From Actinomycetes bacterium (GTDB taxonomy: Bacteria > Actinomycetota > Thermoleophilia > Gaiellales > Gaiellaceae), in the NCBI GenBank assembly GCA_023251945.1, contig JAHEXT010000003.1, forward strand, positions 1-37,769: a DNA stretch of 37,769 nt, in the 5' to 3' direction. Shown piece after piece: positions 33,530 to 37,769 of this stretch; within the stretch, counting starts at the first letter, position 1; each line of letters starts with the position of its first letter. A program made the translations under genes and the position numbers. The notes beneath the pieces are model-generated. The model saw nothing but the letters and a program-made list of their open reading frames with translations, was not told the DNA's origin and did not search any database.

Positions 33530-34482
33530 TGGGCCAGAAGGTGCACCCCGGCGGGTTCCGCGTCGGCGTCATCCACGACTGGAAGTCCAACTGGTGGACC
33601 GGGAAGCAGGAGTTCGCGGACTACCTGCTCGAGGACGTCAGCATCCGCCGGCACATTCTCGACAAGCTCTCCCACGCGGGCCTTTCCGACATCCTGATCC
33701 GAAAGGACAAGCAGCGGATCACCGTCGACATCTACACCGCCCGCCCGGGCATCGTGATCGGCAAGTCCGGAGTCGAGGTCGACGCCCTGCGCCGCGAGCT
33801 CCATGCGATCACGAAGAAGAACGTCCACATCAACATCAACGAGATCAAGCGTCCCGAGCTGGATGCGAAGCTCGTCGCCCAGTCGATCGCCGAGCAGCTC
33901 GAGAACCGCGTCAGCTTCCGTCGCGCGATGAAGCGCTCGCTGGCGTCGGCGATGCGCTCCGGCGCGCAGGGGATCAAGATCAAGGCTGCAGGCCGTCTGG
34001 GCGGCGGCGAGATGAGCCGCCGCGAGATGTACTCCGAAGGGCGCGTGCCGCTGCACACCATCCGCGCGGATATCGACTACGGCCTCGCCGAGGCGAGAAC
34101 GACCTTCGGCGCGATCGGCGTCAAGGTCTGGATCAACAAGGGCGAGATCATGCCCGAGGGCTACGAGGGAGCCGGAGGCCGCGACGCACGCCTCGGCGAC
34201 CAGGATCAGGCCCGCCGCCGACGCGGAGCCTCCGCCGAAGGGCTTGGCGCCTCGCGTGAGGGCCGCGGCCGCGGTGTCGACCGCGAGGGCCTCGGGATCG
34301 TCCCGCGCCGGCGAAAGGGGCAACGGCCCGGAGGGCGCCCCGGACAGCGCCCGAGCCGCGACGCGCAGGCTGAGGCTCCGGTCGAGCCGACGCCCGAGAC
34401 CGAGACACAGCCCGTCGAGCCGGAGACGCCGGCCCCCGAGGTCGCTCCTGAGCCGAGTCCAGAAGGCGCAGGTGAAAGCTGA
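33529..34482 (+). CDS. rpsC: Ribosomal protein S3 with long disordered C-terminal tail
   Basis: The first about 210 residues are S3: [22 protein letters not shown] domain with [15 protein letters not shown], and the C-terminal domain ending [16 protein letters not shown]. About 100 extra residues follow, first Arg/Gly-rich then Pro/Glu-rich ([19 protein letters not shown]). S3 lines the mRNA entry channel. The tail is longer than in E. coli (233 aa in total there). Confidence 0.96.
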   Translation: MGQKVHPGGFRVGVIHDWKSNWWTGKQEFADYLLEDVSIRRHILDKLSHAGLSDILIRKDKQRITVDIYTARPGIVIGKSGVEVDALRRELHAITKKNVHININEIKRPELDAKLVAQSIAEQLENRVSFRRAMKRSLASAMRSGAQGIKIKAAGRLGGGEMSRREMYSEGRVPLHTIRADIDYGLAEARTTFGAIGVKVWINKGEIMPEGYEGAGGRDARLGDQDQARRRRGASAEGLGASREGRGRGVDREGLGIVPRRRKGQRPGGRPGQRPSRDAQAEAPVEPTPETETQPVEPETPAPEVAPEPSPEGAGES

Positions 34483-34907
34483 TGCTGATGCCGCGGAAGA
34501 CGAAGTTCCGCCGCCACCACCGCGGCCGCCGCGCCGGTATCGCGAAGGGCCAGACGACCGTGCAGTTCGGGGACTACGGGCTCAAGGCCCTCGAAACCGC
34601 GTGGGTCACGAACCGGCAGATCGAGGCCGCCCGCATCGCGGCCACGCGGAAGATCCGCCGGAGCGGCAAGGTCTGGATCAACCTGTTCCCGGACAAGCCG
34701 GTCACGAAGAAGCCCGCAGAGACACGGATGGGCTCGGGCAAGGGTTCCCCCGAGGGCTGGGTGGCGGTCGTCAAGCCGGGCCGTGTCATGTTCGAGCTGG
34801 CCGGCGTTCCCGAGCCCCTCGCGAAGGAGGCGCTCCGCCTGGCCGGCCAGAAGCTGCCGCTGAGGACGAAGTTCGTGAAGAGAGAGGCTGACCTCTTTGA
34901 GAGCTAG
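34482..34907 (+). CDS. rplP: Ribosomal protein L16
   Basis: The 141-residue protein ([20 protein letters not shown]) overlaps the rpsC stop by one base. [22 protein letters not shown] is the conserved L16 loop near the A-site tRNA. ATG 34488 is an alternative start (MPRKTKF). It overlaps rpmC by 11 bases. Confidence 0.97.
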   Translation: MLMPRKTKFRRHHRGRRAGIAKGQTTVQFGDYGLKALETAWVTNRQIEAARIAATRKIRRSGKVWINLFPDKPVTKKPAETRMGSGKGSPEGWVAVVKPGRVMFELAGVPEPLAKEALRLAGQKLPLRTKFVKREADLFES

Positions 34908-35094
34908 GGACCTGCGTGGGATGACCGACGACGAGCTCGACCAGAAGATGGCGGAGACGCGCCAAGAGCTCTTCCACATCCACTTCCAGTCAGCGACCGG
35001 CGTGCTCGAGAACAATGCCCGCCTTCGGCATGCCAAGCGCGATATCGCCCGCATCCTGACAGTCAAGAACGAGCGCGCACGAGGAAAGAGCTAG
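34897..35094 (+). CDS. rpmC: Ribosomal protein L29
   Basis: TTG start inside the end of rplP. The 65 residues ([20 protein letters not shown], then [18 protein letters not shown]) form the two-helix L29 fold at the tunnel exit. The TTG start and overlap suggest expression by coupling to rplP. Confidence 0.95.
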   Translation: MRARDLRGMTDDELDQKMAETRQELFHIHFQSATGVLENNARLRHAKRDIARILTVKNERARGKS

Positions 35095-35098
35095 CGAG

Positions 35099-35644
35099 AT
35101 GACCGACGATAACAGCGCTTCTGCTGACGCAGAAGCGCTAGCAGACGAAGACAACACGATCGAGGTCGGCGAGCCGGCGGAAGCCGAGGTTTCCGAGGAA
35201 GCGACGGCCCAGGGCGAGCCGGCAGCGGAGGCTGACGCCGACGAGCCTCCTGCCGCCGGCGCTCAGCCGGAGGTGGAGCGCAAGCCGAAGCGCAAGCGGC
35301 TTCCGAGGAGCCTACGCCCCCAGCGGACGAGGCCGACCCGGGAGAAGCCGAAGGAGCGGAGGCCGATCGTCCGGCTACCCAAGCCCGAGCACGTGCGCGG
35401 GCGAAGTCAGGAACGCCAGGGCACCGTCGTCTCCGCCGCCGCGGACAAGACGATCGTGGTCCGCGTCGACGTCGTGAAGATGCACCCGAGGTACAAGAAG
35501 GTCATTCGCCGGAGCACGAAGTTCCACGCGCACGACGAGCGGAACGAGGCGAAGGTGGGGGACATCGTCCGGATCGTCGAGACGCGGCCGCTCTCGCGGA
35601 TGAAGCGCTGGCGCCTGCAGGAGATCGTCGAGGCCGCGAAGTAG
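35099..35644 (+). CDS. rpsQ: Ribosomal protein S17 with N-terminal extension of about 95 residues
   Basis: The S17 core occupies only the last about 85 residues ([61 protein letters not shown]). Before it lie about 60 acidic Ala/Glu/Asp-rich residues and then a basic Arg/Pro/Lys stretch. ATG 35099 has an appropriate upstream region (GAGGAAAGAG), and there is no in-frame stop, so the extension looks genuine. Its DNA contains a perfect 11-bp palindrome. S17 is a primary 16S-binding protein. Confidence 0.9.
   Translation: MTDDNSASADAEALADEDNTIEVGEPAEAEVSEEATAQGEPAAEADADEPPAAGAQPEVERKPKRKRLPRSLRPQRTRPTREKPKERRPIVRLPKPEHVRGRSQERQGTVVSAAADKTIVVRVDVVKMHPRYKKVIRRSTKFHAHDERNEAKVGDIVRIVETRPLSRMKRWRLQEIVEAAK
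35114..35139. repeat. Perfect 11-bp palindrome inside the rpsQ extension
   Basis: AGCGCTTCTGC, loop TGAC, then GCAGAAGCGCT. It starts 15 bases after the rpsQ start codon and encodes part of the acidic Ala-rich N-terminus ([11 protein letters not shown]). Geometry (perfect stem, 4-nt loop, TGA-containing loop) resembles the palindrome in rplJ. Confidence 0.75.
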
Positions 35645-35655
35645 ATGGAGGTTCG

Positions 35656-36024
35656 GTGATCCAGCAGGAATCCCGTCTCCGGGTTGCGGACAACACGGGA
35701 GCGCGCGAGCTCCTGTGCATCCGCGTGCTCGGCGGTTCGCACCGCCGCTACGCGCGGGTCGGGGACGTGATCGTTGCTACCGTGAAGTCCGCCACGCCTC
35801 AGGGCGCGGTGAAGAAGGGCGAGGTCGTGCGGGCGGTCGTCGTTCGCACGAAGAAGCCCTACAGTCGCGACGACGGCACGCTCATCGGCTTCGACGAGAA
35901 CGCCGCCGTCCTGATCGACAACCAATCGAACCCGCGCGGGACGCGCATCTTCGGACCCGTCGCGCGCGAGCTCCGCGAGAAGAACTTCATGAAGATCGTC
36001 AGCCTTGCCCCGGAGGTCCTCTAA
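35656..36024 (+). CDS. rplN: Ribosomal protein L14
   Basis: GTG start ([20 protein letters not shown]), 122 residues, typical length. [24 protein letters not shown] and [28 protein letters not shown] are conserved L14 segments at the 30S interface. The stop begins the left arm of element B copy 1. Confidence 0.97.
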   Translation: MIQQESRLRVADNTGARELLCIRVLGGSHRRYARVGDVIVATVKSATPQGAVKKGEVVRAVVVRTKKPYSRDDGTLIGFDENAAVLIDNQSNPRGTRIFGPVARELREKNFMKIVSLAPEVL

Positions 36025-36190
36025 GTGCCCCCTCACGCAATGTCCTCCCAGTCCCTGGCGGCTGCAAAGCTGCGCCATGCTGCGTCCTCGGTCGCGCCCA
36101 TATCTCGACCCGATATGGGCGCTCCCTGCGTCCTTGCCTGGCTTGCTTTTCGCTCGCCAGGAACGGGGCAACATCACCTGAGGGGACACT
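36024..36190 (+). repeat. Element B copy 1: structured rplN/rplX junction element
   Basis: The outer stem pairs AGTGCCCCCTCA (36024-36035, directly at the rplN stop) with TGAGGGGACACT (36179-36190), 11 of 12 pairs with one internal C-A mismatch. The right arm holds the rplX SD. Inside are a perfect hairpin GCGCCCATATC/GATATGGGCGC (36094-36122) and CCTGGC/GCCAGG. The direct repeat CTGCGTCCT flanks the middle hairpin. A homologous copy follows rplX. Confidence 0.8.
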
Positions 36191-36193
36191 GAA

Positions 36194-36565
36194 GTGCCAG
36201 TGAAGATGAAGGTCAAGAAGGGCGACCTCGTCCAGATCCTCACCGGGAAGGACCGCGGCAAGCAGGGCCGCGTCCTCGAGGCGCGTCCGGCCGAGCGCAG
36301 GGTCATCGTCGAGAACCTCAACGTCGCCAAGCGGCATACGCGGCCAAAGCCGATCAAGGACTCGTCCCGCATGGGCGGGACTCAGATCGTGCCCGGCGGG
36401 ATCGTCGAGAAGGCGGCGCCGATCCCGGTGTCGAACGTCATGGTCGTCTGTCCCGTTTGCTCGACGCCGACCCGGGTCGGGATCGTGGAGAAGGAGATCA
36501 AGGGCGAGACGATGCGCGTTCGCGTGTGCAAGCGCGAGGGCTGCGGCCAGGACATCGACCGGTGA
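36194..36565 (+). CDS. rplX: Ribosomal protein L24 with C-terminal zinc ribbon
   Basis: GTG 36194 ([20 protein letters not shown]) fits the SD AGGGG; an internal ATG five codons later is an alternative. The KOW motif [19 protein letters not shown] is present. At 123 residues it is longer than the common 100-105, owing to a C-terminal zinc ribbon CPVC (86-89) and CKREGC (112-117). L24 initiates 50S assembly near the tunnel exit. Flanked on both sides by element B. Confidence 0.95.
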   Translation: MPVKMKVKKGDLVQILTGKDRGKQGRVLEARPAERRVIVENLNVAKRHTRPKPIKDSSRMGGTQIVPGGIVEKAAPIPVSNVMVVCPVCSTPTRVGIVEKEIKGETMRVRVCKREGCGQDIDR

Positions 36566-36569
36566 TTTC

Positions 36570-36727
36570 GGTGGCCTCCGTCGCACCTCGCACCCTGCGC
36601 CACGCTGCAACGCATCGCATCGCTGCGTCCTCGGTCGCACCCGTACCTTCCAGGTACGAGCGCTCCCTGCATCCTTGCGCTGCTCGCGTTTCGCGGGCGC
36701 ACGGCGCGATCTGCTCCGGAGGACACC
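36570..36727 (+). repeat. Element B copy 2: structured rplX/rplE junction element
   Basis: The outer stem pairs GGTGGCCTCCG (36570-36580, five bases after the rplX stop) with CGGAGGACACC (36717-36727), 10 of 11 pairs with the internal mismatch at the same place as in copy 1. GGAGG in the right arm is the rplE SD. The middle hairpin CGTACCT/AGGTACG (36637-36663 overall) and TGCGC/GCGCA with CGCG/CGCG correspond to the hairpins of copy 1. Shared blocks include GCTGCGTCCTCGGTCGC and GCGCTCCCTGC. Confidence 0.8.
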
Positions 36728-36728
36728 G

Positions 36729-37316
36729 GTGAGCACCGCTGCGCCGACACTCGAGACGTACGTCCCGCGCCTCAAGCAGCGCTACGACACGGAGATCCGC
36801 GCGCAGCTCAAGGAGGAGCTCGAGCTCCCCTCGGTCATGCAGGTCCCCCGCGTGACGAAGGTGACGCTGAACATGGGCGTGGGGGAGGCGAAGACCGACG
36901 CGAAGGCGCTCGATGCCGCGATCGACGAGCTCACCGTGATCTCCGGCCAGCGGGCGCAGGTCCGCCGGGCGAAGAAGTCGATCGCGAGCTTCAAGCTCCG
37001 CGAAGGGATGCCGGTCGGCGCCCGCGTCACGCTCCGGGGTGCGCGCATGTACGAGTTCCTCGATCGCCTCGCGTCGATCGCGCTTCCCCGGATTCGCGAC
37101 TTCCGTGGTCTCGATCCGGGCGCGTTCGACGGGCGCGGCAACTACTCGATCGGGATCAGGGAGCAGATCATCTTTCCCGAGGTCGACTACGACAAAGTTC
37201 CGTCCATCCGCGGCCTCGACGTCGCAATCACCACCTCCGCGCAGTCGGACGAGCACGGGCACGCGCTCCTCGCCGCGCTCGGCCTGCCGTTCGCGGGAGA
37301 GAGAAGGGATCAGTAA
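36729..37316 (+). CDS. rplE: Ribosomal protein L5
   Basis: GTG 36729, six bases after GGAGG; the longer track ORF runs into element B. The 195-residue protein contains the L5 signature [16 protein letters not shown] and [23 protein letters not shown]5 binds 5S rRNA in the central protuberance. rpsZ follows without a gap. Confidence 0.96.
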   Translation: MSTAAPTLETYVPRLKQRYDTEIRAQLKEELELPSVMQVPRVTKVTLNMGVGEAKTDAKALDAAIDELTVISGQRAQVRRAKKSIASFKLREGMPVGARVTLRGARMYEFLDRLASIALPRIRDFRGLDPGAFDGRGNYSIGIREQIIFPEVDYDKVPSIRGLDVAITTSAQSDEHGHALLAALGLPFAGERRDQ

Positions 37317-37502
37317 GTGGCCAAGACGTCCCTCAAGGTCAAGCAGAAGCGTGAGCCGAAGCACAAGGTGCGCGCCTACACGCGCTGCAACAGGTGCGGT
37401 CGGCCGAGGGCGGTCTACCGGAAGTTCGGCCTGTGCCGGATCTGCCTGCGCGAGCTCGCGCACCAGGGCGCCGTTCCGGGCATGACCAAGTCGAGCTGGT
37501 AG
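37317..37502 (+). CDS. rpsZ: Ribosomal protein S14, zinc-binding short form
   Basis: GTG start directly after the rplE stop. The 61 residues carry CNRC and CRIC (CxxC-x12-CxxC), the type Z (rpsN1-like) zinc site, and end in [12 protein letters not shown] 30S head protein contacting S3 and S19. Confidence 0.97.
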   Translation: MAKTSLKVKQKREPKHKVRAYTRCNRCGRPRAVYRKFGLCRICLRELAHQGAVPGMTKSSW

Positions 37503-37513
37503 GAGGAACGACG

Positions 37514-37769
37514 TGCTGACCGACCCGATCGCCGACATGCTCACGCGTATCCGCAACGCCAACCGGGCGTTGCACGACTCGGCGTCAATGCCGACGTCCC
37601 GGATGAAGGAGGAGATCGCGCGCATCCTCAAGGACGAGGGCTACATCAAGGACTACCGCGTCGTCGAGACGAAGGACAAGAAAGATCAGCCGCTGCCGTA
37701 CCGCACGCTCGTGATCGAGCTGAAGTTCGCCAAGGACCGGCGCCGCGTCATCACCGACCTCAAGCGCGT
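37514..37769 (+). CDS. rpsH: Ribosomal protein S8 (5' part, cut by the window end)
   Basis: GTG 37514 follows TAGGAGG. The 85 visible residues ([20 protein letters not shown], later [20 protein letters not shown]) are the N-terminal domain of S8. The gene continues beyond the window. S8 binds 16S helix 21 and in E. coli represses the spc operon through the rplE region. Confidence 0.95.

Noticed and set aside
36060-36180. CRISPR-like or tandem repeats in the spc operon gaps
   Set aside because: The repeated blocks are two diverged copies of one hairpin element on either side of rplX, with no regular spacers.

Overview
The window is GC-rich bacterial chromosome. I read it as an actinobacterial-type genome, most likely a deep-branching class such as Thermoleophilia; this is an inference from composition, gene order and the style of the ribosomal proteins, not from a database search. 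It holds the junction of the secE-nusG-rplKAJL-rpoBC cluster with the str, S10 and spc ribosomal clusters, preceded by about 10 kb of mixed accessory genes.

Left part (1-10257). A tRNA-Thr and a tRNA-Tyr flank a secreted glycoside-hydrolase-like gene, all on the minus strand. Then come a geranylgeranyl-reductase-type flavoprotein coupled to a frame-broken membrane protein gene, a prepilin-peptidase remnant facing a type IV-like pilin, a transmembrane-only cation-efflux-like protein, a lipoprotein and an Hsp20 chaperone. A complete zinc locus follows: a Fur-family regulator (Zur) diverges from znuA-znuC-znuB with an operator-like dyad between them. A convergent thymidine kinase closes the block.

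Central part (10340-22530). tRNA-Met, rpmG, secE, nusG, rplK, rplA, an L10-leader-like RNA, rplJ, rplL, rpoB and rpoC all read rightward. Two 57-nt palindromes with identical 24-nt arms bracket rpoBC.

Interruption (22603-25526). A secreted protein of unknown function and a convergent GGDEF diguanylate cyclase separate rpoC from the str operon.

Right part (25694-37769). rpsL, rpsG, fusA, tuf, rpsJ, rplC, rplD, rplW, rplB, rpsS, rplV, rpsC, rplP, rpmC, rpsQ, rplN, rplX, rplE, rpsZ (zinc S14) and the start of rpsH form one nearly gapless run. Most junctions overlap by 1-11 bases, which suggests strong translational coupling.

The most interesting signal is not a gene. The few sizeable gaps in this otherwise seamless superoperon are occupied by structured palindromic elements. 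Element A (138 nt, two gap-free copies, rplK/rplA and rplD/rplW) runs exactly from the stop codon of one gene to the start codon of the next. Element B (about 165 nt, rplN/rplX and rplX/rplE) has a closing stem that pairs sequence just after the upstream stop codon with the Shine-Dalgarno region of the downstream gene. In both families the two copies differ by paired, compensatory changes in the stems, so the fold seems to be conserved. Separate perfect hairpins sit in the secE-nusG gap, just upstream of rplJ, and inside the disordered tails of L10 and S17. Other points of note: S12 naturally carries Arg43 and Ala88 at the two classical streptomycin-resistance positions, RpoC is about 200 residues longer than usual for Actinobacteria, and several ribosomal proteins have long low-complexity extensions.
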